From NCBI RefSeq assembly GCF_004330295.1, contig NZ_SJOJ01000004.1, forward strand, positions 124,001-188,000: a stretch of 64,000 nt of DNA, in the 5' to 3' direction. Shown in pieces: positions 47,145-55,617 of the stretch. How positions within the stretch are numbered: the first letter of the stretch is position 1; every line of letters begins with the position of its first letter. Below the pieces are notes generated by a model. The model did not search any database. It saw only the letters and a list, made by a program, of their open reading frames with translations, and was not told where the DNA came from. The position numbers were made by a program, and so were the translations under genes. Source of the stretch: Rahnella victoriana. Its GTDB lineage: Bacteria; Pseudomonadota; Gammaproteobacteria; Enterobacterales; Enterobacteriaceae.

Positions 47145-48113
47145 TTATTTACCGGAAGGCGTATTGCCGGGAATATCCACCGTTTCGATTTTGGTTTTAC
47201 GTTGCAGGGTCAGCGTGGAACCGGCAGAGGCCGCGATAATCGCCGCCAACCCGAGCCACTGGGTTGCCGTCAGGAATTCACCGAGGAAGATAATGCCGGA
47301 AAGGGCGGCCATCGCCGGTTCCATGCTCATCAGCGTCCCGAAGGTTTTGGCAGGCAGTTTGGTCAGCGCCATCATTTCAAGTGAATAGGGGATGGCGGAA
47401 GTGAGCAGGGCGATCAGCAAGCCCAGCGGTAAAATTTCCCAGCTGAAAATCGAGGTATGCGCCTGAACGGCACCGATCGGGAAGAAGATTAACGCGGCAA
47501 TCAGGGAACCCATCGCGGCGGTCCCCGGCCCGTAACTGCTGCCTGCGCGCTGTCCGGCCAGAATATACACCGCCCAGCAGGCCCCGGCGATCAGCGCAAA
47601 ACACGCCCCTTTCAGATCGACGCCACCGGCACTTTGCCCGAGCGGCAACAGGAAAAACAGGCCGAGCACCGCCAGCACCACCCAGATGAAATCGACCGGA
47701 CGGCGTGAGGAGAACATCGCGACCGCCAGCGGGCCGGTGAATTCCAGTGCAACGGCAATGCCCAGCGGCACCGTCCGCAGCGCCAGATAAAACGAATAGT
47801 TCATACAGCCGAGCGCCAGCCCGTACATCAGCAGCGCCCGCAAATTACCGCCGCGCATTTTCAGGCGCCACGGACGAAAATAGAGAAGCAACAGGATCGA
47901 GCCGATACCCAGACGCAGCGCCGTGACGCCTTGCGGGCCAACCACGGGGAACAGGGTTTTTGCCAGTGACGCGCCCCCCTGCAGGGAAAGCATGGCGATC
48001 AGTAACAACAGAATCGCAATCAGCGGAGAGGCTTTTTTCGGTAATGCGGGAACCGGAGGGCTGTTGTTATGCGTCGCAGATTCCTGCGGCTTATGTTGTC
48101 CTGACTGTGTCAT
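47145..48113 (-). CDS. rhtA: RhtA, threonine/homoserine exporter (EamA family)
   Basis: Inner-membrane exporter (322 aa) with ten predicted helices in two EamA repeats. Conserved segments include LSLQGGASLAKTLFPVVGPQ, TVPLGIAVALEFTGPLAVAM and TFGTLMSMEPAMAALSG, nearly as in E. coli RhtA (295 aa). The extra length is an N-terminal hydrophilic tail of about 25 residues. I choose the ATG at 48113, preceded by AAAAGG, over that at 48140, which lacks a ribosome site. The order dps...rhtA-ompX is conserved apart from the inserted cassette. Confidence 0.93.
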   Translation of the reverse strand: MTQSGQHKPQESATHNNSPPVPALPKKASPLIAILLLLIAMLSLQGGASLAKTLFPVVGPQGVTALRLGIGSILLLLYFRPWRLKMRGGNLRALLMYGLALGCMNYSFYLALRTVPLGIAVALEFTGPLAVAMFSSRRPVDFIWVVLAVLGLFFLLPLGQSAGGVDLKGACFALIAGACWAVYILAGQRAGSSYGPGTAAMGSLIAALIFFPIGAVQAHTSIFSWEILPLGLLIALLTSAIPYSLEMMALTKLPAKTFGTLMSMEPAMAALSGIIFLGEFLTATQWLGLAAIIAASAGSTLTLQRKTKIETVDIPGNTPSGK

Positions 48114-48513
48114 CCATTGCGCCTTTTGAGGTGATCCCATGAATCCGGAACTTCAGATTTATAGTTTTGAAAAGAAAGGTAAAGAGCAGTCAGTGTAGTG
48201 GGAAATCAGGAGAGAAAAAATCTCTGAAAAAAAGTTTTTTTTGGAGCGGCTTTCTGAAAAAATGGCTGAAAATAGTTCATTTTTTGTCCAAAACTTTAGG
48301 ATTTATCTGCTAATCTTAAAAAGTTCAATAAGTTTACCTTATAGTTTTTGTGGCAAAAATCACAATAAAATTATAAGGATACACTATGTTGGAAACTTTC
48401 TGTTACACCATATGATGCTTTGGACATCTATAATCAGGCAGAGTTTCACACTGCTTTTTGTTATATTTTCAAACGTGAAGGTTACTTTGGTTTCTCTTTT
48501 TGAGGTGGTTATT
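48114..48513. other. Divergent region rhtA / ompX (400 bp)
   Basis: Strongly AT-rich, carrying the ompX promoter and a long leader. It includes a possible nine-codon open frame (48386-48415) with AAGGAT six bases upstream, listed separately. Confidence 0.5.
48386..48415 (+). CDS. Possible nine-codon leader peptide ahead of ompX
   Basis: ATG at 48386 (MLETFCYTI, TGA at 48413-48415) with AAGGAT at a correct distance. The TGA overlaps an ATG (48415) that begins an open frame running in phase into ompX, adding 33 codons before its own start. No family is recognised. It may be chance in AT-rich sequence. Confidence 0.25.
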   Translation: MLETFCYTI

Positions 48514-49047
48514 ATGAAAAAAATCGCATGTCTTTCCGCATTAGCTTGCGTTGTTGCACTGGGCGTTTCTACAAGCGCATTCGCTGATACCAGCACCGTT
48601 ACCGCTGGCTACGCACAGGGTGATATGCAAGGCGTTGCTAACAAAGCAAACGGCTTCAACTTAAAATACCGCTACGAACAAGATAACAACCCACTGGGCG
48701 TTATCGGTTCTTTCACTTACATTGAAGACGACAGCACTCCGGCTTCTGGTGACTACCGTAAAGGTCAATACTACGGCATCACTGCAGGTCCTGCTTACCG
48801 TCTGAACGACTGGGCTTCCATCTACGGTGTTGTAGGTGTGGGTTACGGTAAATCTCAGTACACCGAATCAGCAGCATCTACCGCTGGCCGTGAAAAATAC
48901 GATTCAAGCGATTACGGTTTCTCTTACGGTGCTGGTCTGCAGTTCAACCCAATCGAAAACGTTGCTCTTGACGTTTCCTACGAACAGTCCCGCATCCGCA
49001 GTGTTGATGTTGGCACCTGGATCGCAGGCGTGGGTTACCGCTTCTAA
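48514..49047 (+). CDS. ompX: OmpX, small outer-membrane beta-barrel protein
   Basis: Eight-stranded outer-membrane barrel (177 aa; E. coli 171) of the OmpX/Ail/Lom family, linked to adhesion, serum resistance and envelope stress. The signal peptide is MKKIACLSALACVVALGVSTSAFA. The mature protein begins DTSTVTAGYAQGDMQGVANK. The family signatures GFNLKYRYEQDNNPLGVIGS and the final SVDVGTWIAGVGYRF, ending in F, are present. GAGGTGG precedes the ATG at 48514. In Ail-type members extended loops bind host factors, but the loops here are short and OmpX-like. Confidence 0.97.
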   Translation: MKKIACLSALACVVALGVSTSAFADTSTVTAGYAQGDMQGVANKANGFNLKYRYEQDNNPLGVIGSFTYIEDDSTPASGDYRKGQYYGITAGPAYRLNDWASIYGVVGVGYGKSQYTESAASTAGREKYDSSDYGFSYGAGLQFNPIENVALDVSYEQSRIRSVDVGTWIAGVGYRF

Positions 49048-49095
49048 TTCTTCGCTTTTGCGTAACGTCTCGTCGTTACACGAAAACGAAAGCAA

Positions 49096-49123
49096 AAACC
49101 GCTCAGCTGAGCGGTTTTTTTAT
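49096..49123 (+). terminator. Rho-independent terminator after ompX
   Basis: Perfect palindrome AAACCGCTCAGCTGAGCGGT followed by TTTTTTTA, 49 bases past the ompX stop. Confidence 0.95.
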
Positions 49124-49151
49124 GCCTGAAATCTGATATCAAGGAAAAAAA

Positions 49152-50162
49152 TCACCGCTTCTGAATATACGTCAGCGCCAGCGCCACTGCCAGCACCAGC
49201 CCTTTAATGATATCCATCGCATAATACGGCACCGATAACATCACCAGCCCGTTCGACAACACGCCTAAAATCACCGCGCCGAGCAGGGTTCCCAGCGCAT
49301 TCGGCTTACCGGAACCGGCCAGTGAGAAACCGATATACGCGGCGGCAACGGCGTCCATCAGATAACCGCCGCCAGCATTGACCTGAGAAGAACCAATGCG
49401 CGAAGCCAGCAATATTCCGCCCGCACCGGCAAGCACCGATGACATCACATAAGCAATCACCCGGTAGCGCGCGGTGCGGATCCCCGCCAGACGTGCGGCC
49501 AGCGGGTTGCCGCCGATGGCGTACATGCGGCGGCCATGCTTGGTCAGCGACATAAACAGTTGCACCGCAATGGTCACGACGGCCATCACGATCACAATCA
49601 CCGGCACCTGACCGAGCAGGCTGAACACCGCAGGGACCGTGCCTTCGGCCATGTCACCGCTTGGCAGCAGCATGTTTTCAGTGATCGAGCCGCCGTAGCT
49701 GTAAGTCATCGCTGCGCCCTGAATCACAAACAGACTGGCGAGGGTGGCCAGCATGTCAGGAATTTTCAGGATCACGATCAGAAAGGCGTTGAACAGGCCG
49801 ACCAGCGTACACAGCGCCAGCGTGATCAGAATGGCTTCGGTGGTACCGAATCCGTGCCAGACGAACATCGAAATCACCAGCGCATTGGCAAGCGATGCCG
49901 TTGAGCCGACGGATAAATCGAAGCCGCCGACGGCCAGTGAGATCGACACGCCGATGGCAATCACCGTGACGATGGCAATCGAGCGCAGAATATTGATGAT
50001 ATTCGAAGGTTCGAGGAAGTTATCGGAGGCGATGCCAAACGCGGCGATCAGCAATACCACGGTCAGTAACATGCCCCATTTATACAAAAACTCGAACAGC
50101 TGATGACGCCACGGTTGTGGGGCGTCGGGCACGTTTTCTTTACTCACCACGGCTTTGTTCAC
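49152..50162 (-). CDS. RbsC-type sugar ABC permease
   Basis: Inner-membrane permease (336 aa) of the BPD_transp_2 family (RbsC, XylH, LsrC type), with about ten helices. It carries the conserved GGFDLSVGSTASLANAL and AYIGFSLAGSGKPNALGTLL segments. I choose a GTG start at 50162, whose GTGA overlaps the ATPase stop by four bases. The longer frame to 50270 runs inside the ATPase gene. It partners the ATPase just upstream. No periplasmic binding protein lies beside the pair. Substrate cannot be read from sequence; class members carry ribose, xylose, autoinducer-2 and other sugars or nucleosides. Confidence 0.88.
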   Translation of the reverse strand: MNKAVVSKENVPDAPQPWRHQLFEFLYKWGMLLTVVLLIAAFGIASDNFLEPSNIINILRSIAIVTVIAIGVSISLAVGGFDLSVGSTASLANALVISMFVWHGFGTTEAILITLALCTLVGLFNAFLIVILKIPDMLATLASLFVIQGAAMTYSYGGSITENMLLPSGDMAEGTVPAVFSLLGQVPVIVIVMAVVTIAVQLFMSLTKHGRRMYAIGGNPLAARLAGIRTARYRVIAYVMSSVLAGAGGILLASRIGSSQVNAGGGYLMDAVAAAYIGFSLAGSGKPNALGTLLGAVILGVLSNGLVMLSVPYYAMDIIKGLVLAVALALTYIQKR

Positions 50163-51661
50163 GCGGGGATTCCTCCGGTTGAATAGGTTAATAAGGTTTC
50201 TTCGTCGACGTCTGCGGCGTTCAGTTCGGCGACAATCCGGCCGTCCCATAACACCAGAATGCGGTCGCATAAACCGACCAGCTCGGCGAACTCACCGGAA
50301 GCATAAATAATGCCTTTTCCCTGTTGCGCCAGGCCGTCGATCAGCCTGAACACGTCCGTTTTGGCCTTGATGTCTACGCCTTTGGTCGGTTCGTCAAAGA
50401 TCAACACCTGACTCTCACTGCGCAGCCATTTTCCGATGGCGACCTTTTGCTGGTTGCCGCCGGAAAGCCGGGCCAGCTTCTGCATCGGCCCGGAAGCGCG
50501 AATGCCCAAGCGGCTGATAATGTCTTTTGCCCACGACAACGACTGACGCCCGCTGAAAATGCTCCAGCGCGAAAAGGTGTCGTCGGCGGTGACGCTGAGG
50601 TTCATCGGGATATTTTCGTCAATGAAAATCCCTTCCTTGCGCCGTTCTTCCGGTACCAGCGCCAGTCCCTGTTCCACGGAAAGATGCGGTTCTTTCGGCT
50701 TCCACGGTTTGCCGTTCAGCTCACCGCTGTCGACCTGACTCGGCGTCGCACCAAACAGCGCCTTGCACAGTTCGGTTTTCCCGGCACCGGCCAGCCCGGC
50801 AATACCGAGGATTTCCCCGCGATGCAAACGCAGAGAGATATCACGCAGTTTGTCTTTATCGTGCATACCCTGAATGCTCAGCAGGGTTTCACCGCTGTGC
50901 GGCGGGCGGCGCGGCGGATAAATATCGTCGAGCTGATGGCCGATCATTTTCTCGATAATGTGCTCATTGCTCAGGCCGTCCATACTGTCATCACTCACCA
51001 GACGCCCGTCGCGCAATACGGTCATGCGATCGCAGATATCGCGCAGTTCATGAATACGGTGCGAGATAAACACAATCGCCATTCCGGCGGCTTTCAGCTT
51101 GCGTACCAGCGCGAACAGTCGTGCGCTTTCCGCCTGATCCAGCGGGGCGGTGGGCTCATCGAGGATCAGAAAACGACATTTATGCGATAACGCCCGCGCC
51201 AGCAAAATCAGCTGTTTTTCTGCCAGCGTACAGCTGTCGATGCGCGCCCGCAGGCTGATGTTCAGCCCGAGTTGTTCGGTCAGCAACTGCGCCTGACGAT
51301 AAAGCTGCGGCCAGTTGTGCAGATGACCCGGTTCGGCAAGGCGATCGAGCATGATGTTTTCGGCGACGTTAAGCGTCGGCACCAGCGCGACATCAACCTC
51401 CTGCTGAACCAGATGAATACCGTGCTCGCGGGCATGATGCGGCAGACGGATGTTAACCGCCGTGCCGTCGATGCTGATTTGCCCGCTGTAATGGTCATGT
51501 GTGCCGGAAAGCACCGCCATCAGGGTCGATTTTCCCGCACCGTTCGCGCCGACTAATGCGTGGACGGATCCGCCTTCCAGCGTGAAATCCACCTGGCGCA
51601 GGGCAGGGAAACCGGCAAAGGAAATCGAGATGTTGCGCATCTCAAGGAGGGAGGAGGTCAC
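50159..51661 (-). CDS. RbsA-type sugar ABC ATPase with two nucleotide-binding domains
   Basis: Tandem ATPase (500 aa) of the RbsA/XylG/MglA class. Domain 1 has Walker A VGANGAGKST (about residues 38-47) and Walker B LILDEPTAPLD. Domain 2 has a degenerate Walker A GLAGAGKTE, signature LSGGNQQKVAIGKWL and LIFDEPTKGVD. It starts at GTG 51661, or possibly the ATG at 51640; neither has a perfect ribosome site. Met-box-like repeats lie 39-54 bases upstream. First gene of a two-gene unit that lacks a binding protein. Confidence 0.9.
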   Translation of the reverse strand: MTSSLLEMRNISISFAGFPALRQVDFTLEGGSVHALVGANGAGKSTLMAVLSGTHDHYSGQISIDGTAVNIRLPHHAREHGIHLVQQEVDVALVPTLNVAENIMLDRLAEPGHLHNWPQLYRQAQLLTEQLGLNISLRARIDSCTLAEKQLILLARALSHKCRFLILDEPTAPLDQAESARLFALVRKLKAAGMAIVFISHRIHELRDICDRMTVLRDGRLVSDDSMDGLSNEHIIEKMIGHQLDDIYPPRRPPHSGETLLSIQGMHDKDKLRDISLRLHRGEILGIAGLAGAGKTELCKALFGATPSQVDSGELNGKPWKPKEPHLSVEQGLALVPEERRKEGIFIDENIPMNLSVTADDTFSRWSIFSGRQSLSWAKDIISRLGIRASGPMQKLARLSGGNQQKVAIGKWLRSESQVLIFDEPTKGVDIKAKTDVFRLIDGLAQQGKGIIYASGEFAELVGLCDRILVLWDGRIVAELNAADVDEETLLTYSTGGIPA

Positions 51662-51699
51662 TGGAGGTTCGGCCTTATTAAATAGACGGATGGGGATTC

Positions 51700-51715
51700 A
51701 GACGTTTAGCCGTCT
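51700..51715. promoter_or_regulatory. Two tandem MetJ-box-like 8-mers upstream of the sugar-type ABC genes
   Basis: AGACGTTT and AGCCGTCT adjoin directly, each matching the met box AGACGTCT at seven of eight bases. In the same eight-base register a weaker AGACGGAT occurs 16 bases away (51684-51691). MetJ binds two or more tandem boxes. The position just ahead of the ATPase gene would suit repression. Confidence 0.5.
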
Positions 51716-51935
51716 AATACTCTTTAGCAGAGTTTTAACATATCGGCTGATTTTCGCAACCAATTAAATAATCTAAGCCCGCGTCAAAAAAGCATAAGCT
51801 GTCGCATGGAAAAAGTTCACGGTGATTTCAGAACAAAAAAGTGTCATCAGGCAGTCAACTTTTATACTATCTGGTCGCCCGTTCAGGGCGGACAAAAAAC
51901 AGGGTTAACCCCTGACATATAAAGGGATGTTATTT

Positions 51936-52628
51936 ATGGATCTGAATTTAAAAGACCGGCGGCCGATTACCACGCGGGATAAGCGTTGGGCGAAAGACAG
52001 TGCGCGCTGGCTGAAAAATAAGGGTGTGACGCCCAACCAGATTTCGGTCGCCAGCATGGCGTTTGCGCTGGTGTCCGGGCTGAGTTTTCTGCTGGCATTT
52101 TATGTCGGGTCAGCCGTCGGGCGGGGGATTTTCCTGCTGCTGGCCGCGCTGATGATTCAGGGGCGGCTGATCTGCAATCTGCTCGACGGCATGGTGGCGG
52201 TCGAAGGCGGCATGGGCAGCCCGGCGGGGCCGGTGTATAACGAGTTGCCGGATCGCGTTTCCGATACGCTGATTTTACTCGGCGTCGGTTACAGCCTGAC
52301 GGCCTGGCCGGAGGCGGCCATCCTCGGCTGGGCAGCGGCATTGCTGGCGCTGATGACGGCGTATCTGCGTCTGCTCGGCGGGACCTGCGGGCTGAAACAG
52401 CAATTTCTCGGGCCGATGGCGAAACAGCACCGTATGGCGATCTTGTGTGCCGGTGCGGTAGTGGCGATCTTCCTGCCCGTCCAGTGGGGGCAACTGCTGT
52501 TGCTGACCTGCCTGATCATAATCTGCCTCGGCGCGCTGGTAACCTGCTGGCGTCGTGGTGCAGGGATTTTGCGTGACCTGCATACGCAGGCTGACAAACA
52601 AGGAAATGATGATGGATTATCAGACTAA
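51936..52628 (+). CDS. CDP-alcohol phosphatidyltransferase-family protein (YnbA-like)
   Basis: Membrane enzyme (230 aa) of the CDP-alcohol phosphatidyltransferase family, which joins a CDP-activated lipid to an alcohol. The signature (DGxxAR-x8-GxxxDxxxD) is present but altered from about residue 84. It reads LDGMVAVEGG then GPVYNELPDRVSD, with Val for Arg and Asn for the third Asp. E. coli YnbA has a similarly altered motif as I recall it. Several hydrophobic helices follow. The ATG at 51936 after AAGGGA is preferred over 51927. It overlaps the acyltransferase gene by 17 bases and heads a three-gene operon. Confidence 0.82.
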   Translation: MDLNLKDRRPITTRDKRWAKDSARWLKNKGVTPNQISVASMAFALVSGLSFLLAFYVGSAVGRGIFLLLAALMIQGRLICNLLDGMVAVEGGMGSPAGPVYNELPDRVSDTLILLGVGYSLTAWPEAAILGWAAALLALMTAYLRLLGGTCGLKQQFLGPMAKQHRMAILCAGAVVAIFLPVQWGQLLLLTCLIIICLGALVTCWRRGAGILRDLHTQADKQGNDDGLSD

Positions 52629-53262
52629 ATTACCGCTGGATGGCCGTCTGGTGGCGGGTTTTCTGGTGCGCTTATGCCGTTTGCTGACGGGCATCCGCGC
52701 CCGCTGGCTGGCACCCTTGCCGGGAAAACAGGCGCGGATTTACTACGCCAATCACTCCAGCCATCTTGACGGCATGGTGATCTGGGCCAGTCTTCCCGCG
52801 CGGTTACGCGGCAACGTTCGTCCGGTGGCGGCTGCCGATTACTGGCTTTCCTCAAAATTGCGCCGTTACATCGCCCGCCGCGTGTTTAACGCGGTGCTTA
52901 TCAAACGTCGCCCTGCCGAAAAGCAGACCGAACAGCCGAATAACGCGCTGGAGCTGATGAATGACCCGCTGCGCAAAGGCCAGTCGCTGATTATTTTCCC
53001 CGAGGGCACACGCGGCAACGGTGAAGAAATCTCTCCTTTCAAAAGCGGGATCTGGCATTTGGCGAAAATGAATCCGGATGTGGAACTGGTGCCGGTGTAT
53101 CTCGAAAACCTTAACCGTGTGTTGCCGAAAGGCTCACGGCTGGTGGTGCCGATCCTGTGTTCCGCCACCTTTGGTGAACCGGTAGAAGGGATCAGGGAAG
53201 GGGAAGACAAAACGGAATTCCTGCTTCGTGCAAGGACGGCTCTGGAGGCACTGGCATCATGA
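52612..53262 (+). CDS. PlsC-like 1-acylglycerol-3-phosphate acyltransferase
   Basis: Membrane-associated acyltransferase (216 aa) of the PlsC/LPLAT family. The catalytic HX4D is in YYANHSSHLDGM (H48 to D53), and the substrate motif is IIFPEGTRGNGEE near residue 128. Such enzymes acylate lysophosphatidate. I place the start at the last of three successive in-frame ATGs (52612), seven bases after AAGGA. It overlaps both neighbours, so the operon is translationally coupled. This is a second PlsC-like gene, not the housekeeping plsC beside parC. Confidence 0.85.
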   Translation: MDYQTKLPLDGRLVAGFLVRLCRLLTGIRARWLAPLPGKQARIYYANHSSHLDGMVIWASLPARLRGNVRPVAAADYWLSSKLRRYIARRVFNAVLIKRRPAEKQTEQPNNALELMNDPLRKGQSLIIFPEGTRGNGEEISPFKSGIWHLAKMNPDVELVPVYLENLNRVLPKGSRLVVPILCSATFGEPVEGIREGEDKTEFLLRARTALEALAS

Positions 53263-54194
53263 ATTTTCAGGATAAATCATTAGTTTATTTACTGTGCGGA
53301 TTGTTCGGTCTGTTACTGATCGCCAGCATTCTGGGGTATCTGATTGCGCTGGTAAAAGGCAATACGCCGGTCGTCGCTAACCTGAATGCCCGCATCCGCG
53401 CCTGGTGGATGATGTGTATTTTATCCGTGATGGCGATGTGGTTCGGGCCAGTTGGCTCGACGCTGCTGTTTGCGGTGATGTCGTTTCTGGCGCTGCGCGA
53501 ATGCATCACGCTGACCCCGACGCGACGCGGCGACCACGAGGCGCTGTTCTGGTGTTTCTTCATCATGCTGCCGCTGCAATATCTGCTGGTGGGCGAACGC
53601 TGGTACGGCACTTTTGCCATTTTCATTCCGGTGTATGCGTTCCTGTTTATTCCGACCCGTATGGCGCTGGCTGGCGATACCGTGAATTTCCTCGAGCGCA
53701 GCGCGAAAATTCAGTGGAGCATGATGCTGGCGGTGTATTGCATCAGCCATGCACCGGCGCTGCTGATGCTGAATATTCCGGGCTATGAGAATCAGAACAT
53801 CAAGCTGCTGCTGTTCCTGATGATTGTGGTGCAGATTTCGGACGTGTTGCAGTACGTGTTTGGCAAACTGTTCGGTAAACGCCCGATTGCGCCGCGTCTC
53901 AGCCCGAATAAAACCCTCGAAGGCTTTGTCGGCGGTATCCTCAGCGCCACGCTGGTGGGGACACTGCTGTGGTGGATCACGCCGTTCGCTCCGTGGCAGG
54001 CGGCGCTGATTTCCCTGATTATCACCCTGCTCGGATTCGCAGGTGGCCTGTGCATGTCGGCGATCAAACGCGACCGGGGTGTTAAAGATTTTGGCGCCAT
54101 GATCGAAGGGCACGGCGGCATGATGGATCGCATCGATTCCCTGTGCTTCGCCGCCCCGGTGTTCTTCCACATTATCCGGTTCTACTTTACGTAG
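53259..54194 (+). CDS. CdsA-family phosphatidate cytidylyltransferase (YnbB-like)
   Basis: Polytopic membrane enzyme (311 aa) that would make CDP-diacylglycerol from phosphatidate and CTP. The C-terminal CdsA signature is clear: MSAIKRDRGVKDFGAMIEGH followed by GGMMDRIDSLCFAAPVFF. The upstream segment LSPNKTLEGFVGGILSA is also conserved. It resembles E. coli YnbB. With the two preceding genes it forms acyltransferase, cytidylyltransferase and CDP-alcohol transferase steps, a complete potential branch for an alternative phospholipid. Confidence 0.88.
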   Translation: MNFQDKSLVYLLCGLFGLLLIASILGYLIALVKGNTPVVANLNARIRAWWMMCILSVMAMWFGPVGSTLLFAVMSFLALRECITLTPTRRGDHEALFWCFFIMLPLQYLLVGERWYGTFAIFIPVYAFLFIPTRMALAGDTVNFLERSAKIQWSMMLAVYCISHAPALLMLNIPGYENQNIKLLLFLMIVVQISDVLQYVFGKLFGKRPIAPRLSPNKTLEGFVGGILSATLVGTLLWWITPFAPWQAALISLIITLLGFAGGLCMSAIKRDRGVKDFGAMIEGHGGMMDRIDSLCFAAPVFFHIIRFYFT

Positions 54195-54202
54195 TTTCCC
54201 GC

Positions 54203-54232
54203 TTGCACCTCCCCTGCGAAGGGGAGGTGCAA
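54203..54232. repeat. Single REPIN-like hairpin (solo copy)
   Basis: Perfect 12-pair inverted repeat TTGCACCTCCCC / GGGGAGGTGCAA with loop TGCGAA. It has the same stem core and loop as the longer elements but lacks the arm and the second hairpin. It lies between the converging ynbB-like and dehydrogenase genes and may serve as a terminator. Confidence 0.8.
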
Positions 54233-54237
54233 GGAAA

Positions 54238-55617
54238 TCAGGACTTCGCGGCCAGCACCACCAGTTTCTGGTTCACAAATTCTTTGATACCGAGATCAGA
54301 GAGTTCGCGGCCAAAACCGGAGCGTTTAACGCCGCCGAACGGCAGTTCTGCTGCGGTATCCGTCGGGGAATTGACGTATACCATGCCGGTCTCAATCTGG
54401 CTTGCCAGCTTACGGGCGCGGGTCAGATCGGTGGTGAACAGGGAACCGCCGAGGCCGTAATGGGAGTCGTTGGCAAGTTTCACCAGCTCCTCATCATTTT
54501 TCACCACATACACCTGTGCAACCGGGCCAAAGAACTCTTCGAAATAGGCCGGGTTATCGCGGGTGATGTGCGTCAGGATCGTAGGCTCATAAAAATTACC
54601 CGGATTGTTTTCGACTTTTTTACCGCCAAAGTGCAGTTTCGCCCCATGTTTCACGGCGTCATCGACCTGTTTGCTGAGGGTTTTCAGGGCTTCTTCTGAC
54701 GACAGTGGCCCCAGCGTGGTGGACGTATCCAGCGGATCGCCAATCTTCAGCGCCTTAAAGTGTTCGGTGAATTTTTTAAGGAACTCATCGGCGATTTTTT
54801 CATGAACAATGAAACGCTTGGCGGCGGTACAGACCTGACCGGCGTTGGAAACACGCGCCTGCGCACCCGCTTTCGCAGCCTTGTCGATATCCGCATCATC
54901 AAGCACGGCAAACACATCGTTGCCGCCCAGTTCCAGCGTCGATTTTTTCAGCTTACTGGCAGCGCGTGAGGCCACTACGGCACCGGCTTTTTCCGAGCCG
55001 GTGAGCGCGACACCCTGAACGCGATCATCATCGATGATGGCACTGACCTGATCCTGAGAGATAAACAGATTGGTATACGCCCCTTTTGGCGCGCCCGCTT
55101 CGGTAACCAGTTTCTCAAATGTTTGGGCACAATGCGGCACGATGCTGGCATGTTTCACCACCACACTGTTACCGGACGCCAGATTCGGTGCCAGCACGCG
55201 CATCAGCTGATAGAACGGGAAGTTCCACGGCTCGACGGCCATGATGATCCCTATCGGATGATGCTCAACCCAGGCTTCGCCGAGATCGGATTTATAAGGC
55301 ACAGGTTTGAGAAATTCTTCGGCGTTTTCCGCGTAGAATTTCGCAATATCTGCGCAAATTTGTACTTCGCCGCGGCTCTGACCGATGAGTTTCCCCATCT
55401 CAACACTGACCACTTCCGCCAGTTCATCGACGCGGGAAGCCATCAGTTCAGACAATTTATGCAGTACGTTAACGCGCTGCTTAATATCGCCCTGGCCCCA
55501 GTCAGATTTGTACAGGGCGTGGGCGGTGGAGAGCGCTTCTTCAACCTGCTGATCATTATGTGTTTGATATTCTTTGATGAGCTTATTGTTGAACGGATTG
55601 ATTGTTTGATATGGCAT
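54238..55617 (-). CDS. NAD(P)-dependent succinate-semialdehyde-type aldehyde dehydrogenase
   Basis: Aldehyde dehydrogenase (459 aa) closely like the Sad/YneI type that oxidises succinate semialdehyde. The nucleotide-binding region is MAVEPWNFPFYQLMRVLAPN. The general base is in TLELGGNDVFAVL, and the catalytic cysteine is in VSNAGQVCTAAKRF. The C-terminal GGVKRSGFGRELSDLGIKEF is typical. The shortness (about 460) fits the Sad subgroup better than GabD (about 480). Preceded by a GGAGC ribosome site. Exact substrate is inferred. Confidence 0.85.
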   Translation of the reverse strand: MPYQTINPFNNKLIKEYQTHNDQQVEEALSTAHALYKSDWGQGDIKQRVNVLHKLSELMASRVDELAEVVSVEMGKLIGQSRGEVQICADIAKFYAENAEEFLKPVPYKSDLGEAWVEHHPIGIIMAVEPWNFPFYQLMRVLAPNLASGNSVVVKHASIVPHCAQTFEKLVTEAGAPKGAYTNLFISQDQVSAIIDDDRVQGVALTGSEKAGAVVASRAASKLKKSTLELGGNDVFAVLDDADIDKAAKAGAQARVSNAGQVCTAAKRFIVHEKIADEFLKKFTEHFKALKIGDPLDTSTTLGPLSSEEALKTLSKQVDDAVKHGAKLHFGGKKVENNPGNFYEPTILTHITRDNPAYFEEFFGPVAQVYVVKNDEELVKLANDSHYGLGGSLFTTDLTRARKLASQIETGMVYVNSPTDTAAELPFGGVKRSGFGRELSDLGIKEFVNQKLVVLAAKS

